Origin: an uncultured Tolumonas sp.
Lineage (GTDB): Bacteria; Pseudomonadota; Gammaproteobacteria; Enterobacterales; Aeromonadaceae
Direction: 5' to 3'
NCBI RefSeq assembly: GCF_963678185.1
Contig: NZ_OY782757.1
Location: 248,001 to 312,000 of the forward strand
DNA length: 64,000 bases
Made by a program: the position numbers and the translations under genes. The notes beneath the pieces were generated by a model that ran no database searches, was not told the DNA's origin, and saw only the letters and a list, made by a program, of their open reading frames with translations. This document shows positions 47,237-58,904 of the stretch, piece after piece. Position 1 is the stretch's first letter; each line of letters opens with the position of its first letter.

Positions 47237-48731
47237 GATTTATTTCCTGCATCCAGCCTTCAATAATCTTTCGCCAACTATCACGGGTTTCCAGCAATTC
47301 AGGGCCGTTTTCAGCGACTTTCTGTAAGAGTTGTGCAAATACAGTGGTTATCTTGCTTGCATCAACGTGATCAAAAAAACCTTCGTTATAGGCAATAAGC
47401 CAAGCCATGTGCTGCTCTGGAGATAGCGGTGACAAGCGCTCTTGTTTAAGTAATTCTCTTAATAGCCGCCCGCGCCGGATTTTTACTTCAACACCCGCTT
47501 CCAGGCGGGCACCAAAACGTGTGAATACTTCGAGTTCCAGAAATTGCAGATAATCTAATTTCATTCGGCCTGCTTCGACTTTAATCACGGGTAATTGAGC
47601 CTTACCGCCAATGCGTGAGACGGAACGGGTAATGTCAATCGCAGGCAGAAAACCTCGCGCATACAATGAGGTGTCGAGATATATCTGACCATCCGTGATT
47701 GAAATTAAATTGGTCGGAATGTAAGCGGCTATTTCTCCCTGTTCGGTTTCCACTATAGGGAGCGCGGTCATGCTGCCACCACCAAAATGTGAGGCGAGGG
47801 CAGTTGAACGTTCCAACAAGCGAGAGTGAAGATAAAAAATATCCCCGGGATATGCTTCTCGGCCCGGAGGCCGTCGCAAGAGCAACGATAACTCTCGATA
47901 AGCCCGAGCATGTGTGGTCAGATCATCATAAACGATCAGTACATCCCGACCAGACCACATCCATTCCTCAGCCAGCGTACATCCGGCAAAAGGAGCAAGA
48001 AATTTAAGCCCGGGGGTTGTAGTGGCTTCGGCTACGACTACGCAAGTAATATCAAGCACCCCGGCCTGTCGTAATGTTTCTATGGTGGCGACAACAGATG
48101 AGCGTTTTTGGCTGATTAATACATAAACGCAGAGTACATTACGCCCTTTTTGCGCAATGATGTTATCGATTGCCAGTGAGCTTTTTCCTGTTCCAGCATC
48201 ACCAATAATCAGCTGCCGTTGCCCCTTACCAATAGGGATCATGGTATCTACCATTTTGATACCACTGAGTAATGGCCGTGCAACAAAATCTCTGGCTGGG
48301 ATCGGCGGTGAAGCAACCTCTAACAAACGGCGACGACTAAAGATCGGCGGTGCTCTGCCATCCAAAGGGCGCCCCAGCGGATCAACGACTCGACCGAGAA
48401 AATCATCACCCACACCAATATCGAGTCGATGCCCAGTCAGATGAGCTGATGTTCCCGCAACTAAACTATCGTTCTGACTGAGTAATATGGCACCGATACG
48501 TTTTCGGCCTAAATAGAATACTTGTGCTTCACTTCCGTTTTCGAAGCGCAGAATTTCATCCATGGCCGCTGAAGGTAGCCCTTCAACCCAGACAATACCA
48601 TCACCAATCGCAGCAACTTTACCAATCTCACTGATCCGTAGTTGCGGACGATATATAGCAAGTTGCTGATGTCTACCGAGGCCTGCATTCAGGTCTGACA
48701 AATCACTGTCCAAAGCCGGATGCCTCCGCAT
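47214..48731 (-). CDS. atpA: N-ATPase alpha subunit
   Basis: Non-catalytic nucleotide-binding subunit of F1. 505 residues with [24 protein letters not shown]-loop [24 protein letters not shown]-like region, [23 protein letters not shown] and [38 protein letters not shown]. The start overlaps the b-type gene by 29 bases. Sequence departs from the housekeeping AtpA in the style of N-ATPases. Confidence 0.92.
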   Translation of the reverse strand: MRRHPALDSDLSDLNAGLGRHQQLAIYRPQLRISEIGKVAAIGDGIVWVEGLPSAAMDEILRFENGSEAQVFYLGRKRIGAILLSQNDSLVAGTSAHLTGHRLDIGVGDDFLGRVVDPLGRPLDGRAPPIFSRRRLLEVASPPIPARDFVARPLLSGIKMVDTMIPIGKGQRQLIIGDAGTGKSSLAIDNIIAQKGRNVLCVYVLISQKRSSVVATIETLRQAGVLDITCVVVAEATTTPGLKFLAPFAGCTLAEEWMWSGRDVLIVYDDLTTHARAYRELSLLLRRPPGREAYPGDIFYLHSRLLERSTALASHFGGGSMTALPIVETEQGEIAAYIPTNLISITDGQIYLDTSLYARGFLPAIDITRSVSRIGGKAQLPVIKVEAGRMKLDYLQFLELEVFTRFGARLEAGVEVKIRRGRLLRELLKQERLSPLSPEQHMAWLIAYNEGFFDHVDASKITTVFAQLLQKVAENGPELLETRDSWRKIIEGWMQEINHEPPTGN

Positions 48732-49449
48732 AAACGCTCAATTCACCAGCCAGACTTAAATCTAGCTGCCATGCGCCGAGTGATATTCTTAAGCCTGCCA
48801 GCAGATTTACATCTTGCATAAATTCGAGCTGACTATGGAGTTTAAGTTGATCATCGATGGCTACACTGATCCGTTTTCTTTGCTCATTAGATAGAGGATA
48901 AGCGCTTGTAACTACAGCATTTTCATGTCCATCCAAGCCAATCCGAATCAGCCTGATCTGCTCTGTTGGTATTACTTTGATCTCTTCAATAAAAAGCTCA
49001 ATAAGACGGGCCTCCAGTTCAGGGCCAGCCAGTTTCGCTAAGAGTTTGCTGGTAAATTGACGTGCTTGTAAATTACATTCGGCGGTTAACTCTTGTCTCA
49101 ATACTTCCTGCCGATGGGTTTCTTGAGCTACATTTCGTTCCCGTTCTACCAGTAGTTCTTTATTGAGCGATTCCATTTGTCGCTGACGCTCTGCGGTCAT
49201 TTCGGTGGCAAAGAGGGCACGAGCCGTCGTTTTTTCTTGTTCCCAGTCAGCAAGGCGGCTTTCATATTGCGTTTTCAATGCTGACGCGCTGTTCTCTTTT
49301 CCCTGAGCTTCACGCAATGTACGCTCCACCCCGGCGCGACGTTCAGCCAACGTGGCTAATACTGGCTGATAGAGAAATCGTTTTAATATCCATACCAATG
49401 CCAAGAAATTGATAATTTCAAGAACAAAGGTCGACCAGTCAAATGCCAT
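48703..49449 (-). CDS. atpF: N-ATPase b subunit with delta-like C-terminal extension
   Basis: 248 residues, longer than a normal b subunit (about 156). One N-terminal membrane helix ([24 protein letters not shown]), a long coiled coil, and a C-terminal segment ([23 protein letters not shown]..., [24 protein letters not shown]) that matches the end of the delta subunit. There is no separate delta gene, as usual in N-ATPases, so the fused tail probably replaces it. Confidence 0.88.
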   Translation of the reverse strand: MAFDWSTFVLEIINFLALVWILKRFLYQPVLATLAERRAGVERTLREAQGKENSASALKTQYESRLADWEQEKTTARALFATEMTAERQRQMESLNKELLVERERNVAQETHRQEVLRQELTAECNLQARQFTSKLLAKLAGPELEARLIELFIEEIKVIPTEQIRLIRIGLDGHENAVVTSAYPLSNEQRKRISVAIDDQLKLHSQLEFMQDVNLLAGLRISLGAWQLDLSLAGELSVYAEASGFGQ

Positions 49450-49458
49450 GACTACCTC

Positions 49459-49725
49459 CTATTTCAACAGGTATTCAAGCAGTGGGTTACGGAACAGAAT
49501 GATCAGCACAATAACCAGCACATAAATTGCCAGCGATTCAATCATGGCAAGACCAATAAAAAGTGTTCGGCTGATTGATTTTTCCGCTTCTGGCTGACGA
49601 GCTAATGCTTCCAACGCCTGTGTAATTGCCCGGCCCATGGCAATAGCCGGAAAGATGATGCCGATTGCGATAGCCAGTGCCGCAGCAACTGTCGAGATCA
49701 GCGCAAATAGATGCATGTCACTCAT
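49459..49725 (-). CDS. atpE: N-ATPase c subunit (rotor ring)
   Basis: 88 residues from the ATG at 49725 (MSDMHLFALISTVAAALAIAIG), which has AAGGAG upstream. Two helices around the polar loop ARQPEAEKS. Ion-site residues in helix 2 are Glu63, Ser64 and Tyr68 (MIESLAIYVL), the E-S-x-x-x-Y set of Na+-type rings; the helix-1 Gln of the Ilyobacter ring is Met30 here. Coupling ion therefore uncertain. Confidence 0.92.
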   Translation of the reverse strand: MSDMHLFALISTVAAALAIAIGIIFPAIAMGRAITQALEALARQPEAEKSISRTLFIGLAMIESLAIYVLVIVLIILFRNPLLEYLLK

Positions 49726-50428
49726 GTTTATCTCCTTTATTGTTCGGTGGTGCTGCTTCCTGAATAGCGTTAGTTTCGTGGGATTGCATACCACCAGCGA
49801 TATAAATCAGCGCTAGCGTGCCGAAGATATAAGCCTGAACCAGAGCCTCGACGATATGCAGCATCAGGACGGGAACGGGTACCAACAACCCTGCGACCAT
49901 CAACACCAATAATGCCGCCATTTCTAAGCTCATAATGTTGCCGAAGAGACGCATCGCCAGCGCAATTGTGCGTGATAATTCACCCAGCAGATGGAAGGGT
50001 AATAATATGGGGCTGGGCGTCAGGTAATGTGCTAGATACCGTTTTAGACCAGAGGTGCGAATGCCATACCAATGCACAGAAAGAAAAACTAAAATTGCCA
50101 GTGCAGCAGTAGTTGATAGATCACCGGTAGGTGAATGCAGTTCAGGAATGAGGCCTGTTAGGTTGGCCGCTGCAATGAATAACCAGAGAGTGCCAATAAA
50201 TGGCAATAACAAATTTGCTTTGCTTGGTAACACTTCGTCGATGGCAGTTTCAATGCCCTGAATAGCGCCTTCCAGTGCAGTTTGTATTAAACCAGGTTCA
50301 TTGACTGACAAATGTCTCGTTGCCAGCCAACAACTCAGTGCGAAAAACAGTAAGAGGCCCCAAGTCGTCACTACGGTCGAGGTGATATGAAAAATACCTA
50401 GGCTGAAAATGATCATTTCTCCGTTCAT
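49718..50428 (-). CDS. atpB: N-ATPase a subunit
   Basis: 236 residues from the ATG at 50428 (MNGEMIIFSLGIFHIT), which overlaps the stop of the upstream gene as TAATG. Membrane protein forming the ion half-channels. Conserved: LWLFIAAANLTGLIPELHSPTGDLSTTAALAILVF, HLLGELSRTIALAMRLFGNIMS (the essential Arg in helix IV, AMRLFGN), and VEALVQAYIFGTLALIYIAGGM. Its 3' end overlaps the c-gene start by 8 bases. Confidence 0.92.
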   Translation of the reverse strand: MNGEMIIFSLGIFHITSTVVTTWGLLLFFALSCWLATRHLSVNEPGLIQTALEGAIQGIETAIDEVLPSKANLLLPFIGTLWLFIAAANLTGLIPELHSPTGDLSTTAALAILVFLSVHWYGIRTSGLKRYLAHYLTPSPILLPFHLLGELSRTIALAMRLFGNIMSLEMAALLVLMVAGLLVPVPVLMLHIVEALVQAYIFGTLALIYIAGGMQSHETNAIQEAAPPNNKGDKHE

Positions 50429-50696
50429 TACCAATACTTCCTGATAAAGAAATAAACATTGAACACCCCAACCGCGATGCCCAGAATGATCAGATTGACC
50501 GTCCATCTAACGGTGTAACCTTCGCCTTGGCTATCGATCCAACTACCTAAATAAGCACCTACTAATAACGGAACTAGAAACAGCACCGATAAACTGCCCA
50601 AAAATATCGTATGAACTAAAATAGAACGACGGCCTCGTTCTGCTTCTTTAAACCGTTTACTGTCTCGATCTACATCTTGTTGCCATCGTTTATTGT

Positions 50697-50709
<13 letters not shown>
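50428..50709 (-). CDS. atpQ: N-ATPase AtpQ (AtpI-like) subunit
   Basis: 93 residues: charged N-terminus, then two hydrophobic helices (HTIFLGSLSVLFLVPLLVGAYLGSWID and WTVNLIILGIAVGVFNVYFFI), the layout of the AtpI/AtpQ family. Its position between epsilon and a matches AtpQ of N-ATPase operons. Stop and next start overlap (TAATG). No AtpR follows. The first ATG at 50709 overlaps the epsilon gene's end by 13 bases. Confidence 0.8.
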
Positions 50710-53020
<2,311 letters not shown>

Positions 53021-54643
53021 ATGAATTTTATAAATTTAACGTTACGACAGGCTGTCTCATATTCCCGTGTACAGGGATTTTTGAGCTGGAACTCAGGAAT
53101 TTTATTTCTGCTTGCCTTGCTGATTAATATCTCGCTTGGCTATGAACTGCGCGCGCTCGATGCGGTGGGCTTTTTTTGCTTTTTATGTTTGCTGGAAAGA
53201 CTGTCTCGGCGAGCATTCAAATATATACTGATTGTCAGCTCTTTAGTGGCGGCTTGCTATTTTCCGTTTGGCCGTACTTACGGAGCCCCGAACTTTAATA
53301 GTATTCTTTCGCTTTATTCTTCTAACCCAGAAGAAGCAGGTGAAATACTGCGCGTTTTTCCGCTCTGGTACTATTTGGTTTCTTTGGGCATTTTGGGGTT
53401 TGCCACCCTGGTGCTGCAGAGTCCGGCTCGCGTTTTCCCGCGTTGGTCGGGCCAACATTCTTCGTTGCTAACGGTATTTTTGTCGATTTCGCTAGTAGCA
53501 CCACTGAACGTTTTATTTACCGAAGGTACCTTTTCTCTGCTGAATATCAGTTATCCGGTATTCCATTTCGTCAAAGACATCACCTTAATTAATATGACGG
53601 TAAATGCTGAACACCGGCGAATGCAAGAGCTGGCTACTTTGCAGGATAACTGGCATGTGGTTGCTGCAAAACCTACGCATCAGGTGTATGTCGTGGTGAT
53701 CGGTGAAAGTGCACGGCGCGATGCCTTGGGTGCGTTTGGCGGTCATTGGGATAACACACCATTCATGAGCAATGCGAATGGCGTACTGTTCCAAAATTAT
53801 CTGTCTGCGGCTTCATCAACCCAGCAATCTTTGGGGCTTACGTTGACATTGGTGGGTAAGGACGAGCAGCCACAGTATCAGAACAATATTGTGACGCTGG
53901 CGAAACGAGCTGGATTTCACACCTACTGGTTCTCTAATCAAGGACAGTTAGGGCATTACGATACGGCAATTGCCAGCATTGCTAAGCGGGCAGATAACGT
54001 CCAATTCCTGAAAAACGGTAATTTCATTTCTCAAGATACTCAGGATACGGATCTTTTGAAATTTACCAATGATGCGCTGAACGAAAATTCCGAAGCGCCA
54101 AAGCTGATTGTTTATCATCTGATGGGATCTCATCCGAAAGCCTGTGAACGTACACATAATAAATATGAGACGTTTGTTGATAACAAAGAGGTCTCTTGTT
54201 ACCTGTACAGCATTACGCAGACGGATAATTTTTTAGCCTCACTGCACCAACAGCTGCAAGACAGTGGCAAAAGTTTTTCGATGATCTATTTTTCCGATCA
54301 TGGTTTAGCTTTTAAAGAGCGTGGTTCAAAGTCTGAATATTTGTCACATAACGACCAGTTTCGACAAAACTATCAAGTACCGATGTTTATTACCTCCAGT
54401 GGAGAAAGTCGCCATCGGGTAGTTAAAGCGGTGCGTTCAGCTAACGATTTTATGTCATTGTTTGCTGAATGGAGCGGGATCCGTAGCCGTGAGGTTGTGC
54501 CGAAATATCATTTTATTTCAGAGCAGCTGGCTTCGCCCGCCTATGTCACCAACTTCACCCCGAGTAGGATTGATTACTACAAACTACCGCAGGATCCTTT
54601 TATTTCTCATTCTAAAATACCTACTCAGACTGCTCTGCGTTAA
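53021..54643 (+). CDS. Phosphoethanolamine transferase, EptA/CptA-like
   Basis: 540-residue inner-membrane enzyme of the sulfatase fold that moves phosphoethanolamine to lipid A or LPS core. About five N-terminal helices (FLLALLINISLGYEL, ILIVSSLVAACYF, YYLVSLGILGFATLVL, LLTVFLSISLVAPLNVLF), then a periplasmic domain with VIGESARRDALGAFGGHWDNTPF (metal Glu), SAASSTQQSLGLTLTLV (nucleophile region), IVYHLMGSHPKACERT and MIYFSDHGLAFKE (metal Asp-His). Such enzymes can lower polymyxin sensitivity; the exact acceptor cannot be read here. Confidence 0.9.
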   Translation: MNFINLTLRQAVSYSRVQGFLSWNSGILFLLALLINISLGYELRALDAVGFFCFLCLLERLSRRAFKYILIVSSLVAACYFPFGRTYGAPNFNSILSLYSSNPEEAGEILRVFPLWYYLVSLGILGFATLVLQSPARVFPRWSGQHSSLLTVFLSISLVAPLNVLFTEGTFSLLNISYPVFHFVKDITLINMTVNAEHRRMQELATLQDNWHVVAAKPTHQVYVVVIGESARRDALGAFGGHWDNTPFMSNANGVLFQNYLSAASSTQQSLGLTLTLVGKDEQPQYQNNIVTLAKRAGFHTYWFSNQGQLGHYDTAIASIAKRADNVQFLKNGNFISQDTQDTDLLKFTNDALNENSEAPKLIVYHLMGSHPKACERTHNKYETFVDNKEVSCYLYSITQTDNFLASLHQQLQDSGKSFSMIYFSDHGLAFKERGSKSEYLSHNDQFRQNYQVPMFITSSGESRHRVVKAVRSANDFMSLFAEWSGIRSREVVPKYHFISEQLASPAYVTNFTPSRIDYYKLPQDPFISHSKIPTQTALR

Positions 54644-54650
54644 ACCTGTT

Positions 54651-54675
54651 GCTTGGCACCGGATCGGTGCCAAGC
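54651..54675 (+). terminator. Hairpin after the EptA-like gene
   Basis: GCTTGGCACCG-GAT-CGGTGCCAAGC: eleven pairs and a 3-base loop, eight bases after the stop. No T run follows, but the stem is strong. Confidence 0.7.
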
Positions 54676-54854
54676 ATGTCTATGCATCCCGTATTTTTAA
54701 CTAAGTATTGAAGCCCTCAGATAATGGCTTTAACCCACAGATCAAAAAGCGTAATTCAATTAACTTGACCATTACATAGACAAAAATCACGATTCTCCTA
54801 TCCAATTTAATGTTATATAAAACCAAAGAGCAGAGCTAAAAAAGCGAGAATGAA

Positions 54855-55766
54855 ATGGAAAGGTTGGAATGCGACCGGATGTTTGTGGCTGTCATGGAGA
54901 TTGGTAGTTTTTCCGGTGCCGCGCAACGACTGGGCATGAGCGGTGGTCAAGCCTCAAAGTTGATATCAAAGTTAGAGCGCGATTTGGGTGTGCAGCTGTT
55001 TAAACGGAGCACCCGTTCACTATCGCCGACGGATGTCGGTTTAGCCTATTTTGAAAAAGTGAAAACCTTATTAGATGGTTATGATGCATTAAACGATTCG
55101 GTAAAAAATGTATCGGGTTCACCATCGGGCCGGGTTCGACTTTCCGCACCTGTTACTTTTGGTTCGATGCGACTTTCTTCGCACTTGATTCGTTTTGCAC
55201 AACATTATCAGCAGATAGATTTAGATGTCAGTTTTTCAGACCGGCTGGTGAATGTGGTTGATGAAGGATTTGATCTCGCACTTCGTATTGGAAAACTAAC
55301 GGATAGTAGCCTGATGGCACGAAGACTTTGTGATATTCGTACGATTATCCTCGCATCGCCGCAATATCTTGAAGAAAGAGGTATTCCTGCTCACTGGGAT
55401 GAATTGTCTCAGTACGATTGTATTGTGGATACCAACTTCCGCGATCCGTTTCACTGGTCATTTAAAGATGCAAAAGGGGTTATCCAGCAGTCACCGATCA
55501 GCGGTCGATTACGATTTTCGAATGCGGAAGTCTGTCTGCAGGCGGCTTGTGCAAACCTCGGTATCGCCAATCTACCGACCTTTGTTGCGGCCGATGCGCT
55601 CAGAGAGAAACGAGTCGTGCCCATATTAACTGCCTATGAGCCTGACCCACTGGGCCTGTATGTGCTTTATCCTGCGGCAAAACATCTGGCCAGAAAATCT
55701 CGTACGGTGATCGATTTTCTGGCCACGGCATTTTCAGGGGATGTTGTTTGGGATACCGGCTGGTGA
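54855..55766 (+). CDS. LysR-family regulator (DsdC/AaeR-like branch)
   Basis: 303 residues: winged helix MERLECDRMFVAVMEIGSFSGAAQRLGMSGGQASKLISKLERDLGVQLFKRSTRSLSPTDVG, then effector domain (GRVRLSAPVTFGSMRLSSHLIRFAQHY...). The R-L-S-x-P-x-x-F-G region is typical of the LTTR subgroup that controls nearby detoxification genes. It is 101 bases upstream of, and in the same direction as, the DoxX/YqjG pair, so it may regulate them. Confidence 0.9.
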   Translation: MERLECDRMFVAVMEIGSFSGAAQRLGMSGGQASKLISKLERDLGVQLFKRSTRSLSPTDVGLAYFEKVKTLLDGYDALNDSVKNVSGSPSGRVRLSAPVTFGSMRLSSHLIRFAQHYQQIDLDVSFSDRLVNVVDEGFDLALRIGKLTDSSLMARRLCDIRTIILASPQYLEERGIPAHWDELSQYDCIVDTNFRDPFHWSFKDAKGVIQQSPISGRLRFSNAEVCLQAACANLGIANLPTFVAADALREKRVVPILTAYEPDPLGLYVLYPAAKHLARKSRTVIDFLATAFSGDVVWDTGW

Positions 55767-55867
55767 TTGTTTCCAAAATGGAAATAAATATCCCTTTTTT
55801 AAGGGGGTAATCAGCGAGCAAATATTAAGATACCTTGTCTCTCATCAACACGAGAGAGGTAAACATC

Positions 55868-56275
55868 ATGATCGACACACGTACTGCACCTTATGCCGCA
55901 TTTATCCTACGCCTTTCTCTAGGCGTTCTATTCTTGGCTCACTTCAGTCTTAAATTTTTTGTTTTTACACCAGCAGGAACTGCTCAATTCTTCCAGTCAC
56001 TGGGTTTGCCCGGCGCTTTGGCTTACCTCACGATGGCAGCCGAATTGATTGGTGCTATCGCGCTGATCCTTGGGGTTTATACGCGATTTGTTGCTATCGC
56101 ACTCATTCCGATCCTGTTGGGTGCTATTGTGACTGTGCATTGGTCCGCAGGTTTTTTCTTCACTAATGCTAACGGTGGCTGGGAATTCCCTGCTTTTTGG
56201 ATCATTGGTTTGCTTGCTCTTGCCTTAGTTGGTGATGGTGCTTTTGCACTGAAACCTTCCATCGCTAAGAAATAA
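55868..56275 (+). CDS. DoxX family membrane protein (YqjF-like)
   Basis: 135 residues from the ATG at 55868 (AGAGGT upstream); four hydrophobic segments: FILRLSLGVLFLAHFSLKFF, AYLTMAAELIGAIALILGV, FVAIALIPILLGAIVTVHW, PAFWIIGLLALALVGDGAFAL. In E. coli the DoxX gene yqjF adjoins the glutathionyl-hydroquinone reductase gene yqjG, as here, which supports the assignment and a role in quinone or nitroaromatic stress. Confidence 0.9.
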   Translation: MIDTRTAPYAAFILRLSLGVLFLAHFSLKFFVFTPAGTAQFFQSLGLPGALAYLTMAAELIGAIALILGVYTRFVAIALIPILLGAIVTVHWSAGFFFTNANGGWEFPAFWIIGLLALALVGDGAFALKPSIAKK

Positions 56276-56288
56276 TCGGACACTGATT

Positions 56289-57248
56289 ATGTTAGTTAAT
56301 GGAAAATGGACAGCCAACTGGGATCCGGTTCAGGCGACTGATAATAAAGGTGGTTTTGTTCGTCAGATATCCAGTTTTCGTCACTGGGTGACACCCGATG
56401 GAACTCCGGGTGTCACTGGTGAGGGTGGTTTCCAGGCTGAAGCCGATCGATATCATTTATATGTTGCACTGATCTGTCCTTGGGCATCCAGGACATTGAT
56501 CGCTCGAAAGTTGAAAGGCTTAGAAAACATTATCAGTGTATCGGTCGTTGAACCTTGGATACTGGATCAAGGCTGGCATTTCGGCGACTACCCGGGTGCA
56601 GATCGGGATGAGCTAAACCAGGCGGAATGGTTACATCAAATTTACACCAAGGCCGCGCCGAATTTTACAGGCCGAGCCACTGTGCCGGTTTTATGGGATA
56701 AAAAGACGCAAACCATCGTTAATAACGAGTCTGCCGATATTATCCGCATGCTGAATAGTGGGTTTGGTTCGCTAGCACCGTCTTCGATTGATTTATATCC
56801 CGATCAGCTGAAAGATGAAATTGATGAATTGAATGCTGATGTGTATGTGAAATTAAATAACGGTGTATATCGCGCTGGTTTTGCAACGACACAAGAGAGT
56901 TATCAAGAGGCTTTTCGAGATGTATTCAGCATGTTGAATACGCTTGAACAAAGACTTAATGATGATCGTCGTTTTCTTTGTGGTGATGTATTAACAGAAG
57001 CGGATATTCGTTTATTTGTCACGCTGATCCGATTTGATGTCGCATACCACGGGTTATTTAAATGTAACTTGCGTCAGTTAAGGGAATATCCTTTGCTTAC
57101 GCGTTATGTGAAACAAATGTTAGACATACCGGGTATTCGCGAAACCGTGAATATTAACCATATCAAACAAGGTTACTATTCGATTAAGGCGCTTAATCCA
57201 AAAGGCATTGTGCCAGTAGGGCCTGATATGAGCGAATATGGCTTTTAA
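56289..57248 (+). CDS. yqjG: Glutathionyl-hydroquinone reductase (YqjG/ECM4-like GST)
   Basis: 319-residue cytoplasmic Xi-class GST that removes glutathione from glutathionyl-hydroquinones. Marks: GGFQAEADRYHLYVALICPWASRTLIARKLKGL (catalytic Cys in ICPWAS), VVEPWILDQGWHF, RATVPVLWDKKTQTIVNNESADIIRMLN and LNADVYVKLNNGVYRAGFATTQESYQEA. Starts 13 bases after the DoxX gene, same operon. Confidence 0.94.
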   Translation: MLVNGKWTANWDPVQATDNKGGFVRQISSFRHWVTPDGTPGVTGEGGFQAEADRYHLYVALICPWASRTLIARKLKGLENIISVSVVEPWILDQGWHFGDYPGADRDELNQAEWLHQIYTKAAPNFTGRATVPVLWDKKTQTIVNNESADIIRMLNSGFGSLAPSSIDLYPDQLKDEIDELNADVYVKLNNGVYRAGFATTQESYQEAFRDVFSMLNTLEQRLNDDRRFLCGDVLTEADIRLFVTLIRFDVAYHGLFKCNLRQLREYPLLTRYVKQMLDIPGIRETVNINHIKQGYYSIKALNPKGIVPVGPDMSEYGF

Positions 57249-57260
57249 GGAAGCAAAGAA

Positions 57261-57866
57261 ATGACAAAACAAGTCGTAATTTTATTGCATGGTGTCGGAA
57301 GTAATGGTGATGACTTGCAAGCGCTGGGTCGCTATTGGTCGCAGGAGTTACCAGACACCCTCTTTCTTTCTCCCAATGCGCCATTTCGTTTCGATCAAGG
57401 TTTTGGTTACCAGTGGTTTAGTGTTAATGGGATAACATCTGAAACGCGTGCGGCACGTATTGTGTCTGCCCGATCAGAGTTTGACGCGACCATTAATCGT
57501 CTTTTTAGTGAGCATGCCATTAACCCTGATCTTGATCGTGTGGTATTTGTCGGTTTTTCCCAAGGCACCATTATGGCGTTAGATGCACTGGTTAGTGCTC
57601 GATTCCCACTGGCTGGTGTAGTGGCATATTCTGGTCGGTTAGCATCACCAGAACCATTCATCAAATCAGAAAATGCTACACCCGTGATTTTAATTCATGG
57701 GAAAAGTGATCCTATGATCCCTTATACGGAAAGCGAAGCAGCCGCGAGCAAGTTGATTGAACTCGGGTTTGAAGTTCAAACGCATTATGAATCTGGTGCG
57801 GTACATACCATCACGAATGCTGGCGTTGCTCTGGCTTTGACGTTTATTAAGCAATGTTTTTCATAA
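57261..57866 (+). CDS. Alpha/beta-hydrolase, carboxylesterase (YpfH-like)
   Basis: 201 residues of the phospholipase/carboxylesterase family. Catalytic triad: Ser in VGFSQGTIM, Asp in HGKSDPMIP, His in GAVHTITNAG. N-terminal oxyanion region ILLHGVGSNGDDLQALG. Starts 12 bases after the yqjG-like gene, so it is probably the last gene of that operon, and a strong terminator follows. Natural substrate unknown. Confidence 0.9.
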   Translation: MTKQVVILLHGVGSNGDDLQALGRYWSQELPDTLFLSPNAPFRFDQGFGYQWFSVNGITSETRAARIVSARSEFDATINRLFSEHAINPDLDRVVFVGFSQGTIMALDALVSARFPLAGVVAYSGRLASPEPFIKSENATPVILIHGKSDPMIPYTESEAAASKLIELGFEVQTHYESGAVHTITNAGVALALTFIKQCFS

Positions 57867-57914
57867 AAACAGCGATGTGATGAAAACGGCTTTTATAATT
57901 TGCCCTGTAGTTTT

Positions 57915-57949
57915 AATCAGAAACAATATCTGTTGTTTCTGATTTTTTT
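57915..57949 (+). terminator. Rho-independent terminator of the DoxX-yqjG operon
   Basis: AATCAGAAACA (57915-57925) pairs with TGTTTCTGATT (57934-57944), 11 bases, loop of 8, then a run of T to 57949. Confidence 0.9.
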
Positions 57950-58161
57950 GAGCAAAAAATTAATTAATTGGAAGAAAACGATTATGTGATTTAGCCACTT
58001 TGGCTGGCTATGCAGTATCTGAAAAAGCCCCTCTCAATAAGAATGCAGAGGGGAAAGTGGAGTATGAAAATTAGCGTAAAACGGCTCTACAAGTGGAAAC
58101 ACAAGCAACAAAAGAGAGAAACAGACTAATTTTCACCCAGAATGCACAGAATAATAAAAAC

Positions 58162-58189
58162 AAAAAGGGTTATATTAATAACCCTTTTT
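58162..58189. terminator. Bidirectional terminator after CusF-like copy 3
   Basis: AAAAAGGGTTAT (58162-58173) pairs with ATAACCCTTTTT (58178-58189), loop ATTA; T and A runs flank on both strands. It is 20 bases past the CusF-like stop on the minus strand. Confidence 0.9.
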
Positions 58190-58208
58190 CAGCATGGTTA
58201 CGCGGATA

Positions 58209-58517
58209 TTATTGAGAAACTGGTGTCACAAAATGAGCATCTGCGTTAAATGCATTTGATGAAGTGAATTGAACATCCACGGTCTGCCCAACAGAGATAC
58301 CTTTTAATACGTTACTTCCGTCAGCTGTGTAGGTGAATGTACGAGCTGGCCATCCAAGTTCAGAAACTGCATTTTGTTTAACAGTAATTTTCTGGTTCGC
58401 AGCATCAACACTAACAACAGAACCGTGCGCGCTGTAGGTACTTACATCTGCCTGAGCAGAAAGAGCAGCCAGAGATAACGCAGCAACAGCGGCAAAGCGA
58501 ACGAATGTATTTTTCAT
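58209..58517 (-). CDS. Periplasmic CusF-like small protein, copy 3
   Basis: 102 residues, signal peptide ending in AQA, then the same barrel: TYSAHGSVVSVD, QKITVKQNAVSELGWPARTFTYTADG, LKGISVGQTVDVQFTSSN, ending DAHFVTPVSQ. The Trp is kept, but both Met positions of CusF are Arg and Phe. Closest to copy 2 in signal peptide and C-terminus. Good purine-rich ribosome-binding site (GGAGTTAAAATT) upstream of the ATG. Confidence 0.75.
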   Translation of the reverse strand: MKNTFVRFAAVAALSLAALSAQADVSTYSAHGSVVSVDAANQKITVKQNAVSELGWPARTFTYTADGSNVLKGISVGQTVDVQFTSSNAFNADAHFVTPVSQ

Positions 58518-58904
58518 AATTTTAACTCCACATATTTCATTTTATTGATTGGCATAAGCCATATTTGTTTTCTGTTTTGTGAAACGCATCACGTTTCAAT
58601 GGGGTCAGAATACAGTCTCGATTTAAGATAATAAATGCCAATTTTTCAGATTAACTGTATTGAAAAATGGAACAATAAAGTCAAACATGAGTCGCTTGTT
58701 GAGTAAAAATGCACTCGTTAAGCGCTTCTTCTGTAAGTGTGGGTCGAGGTACTTGAAGACGAAGGCTTATTGCTTCATTGCATAGTCGGAGCTAGTTATT
58801 GGTTATTCGCGGAATGAGTTAGTTTCAGCTATGTTTTATGGAAGAAATCATCATCGCAAAAATTGCTTCTTAACCCTAAAACATTGACTACGGAATTTGG
58901 AATC
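58518..58904. other. Intergenic region between CusF-like copy 3 and FIST-GGDEF gene
   Basis: 387 bases between divergent genes. AT-rich near both ends; no gene, known operator or terminator recognised. Confidence 0.5.
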
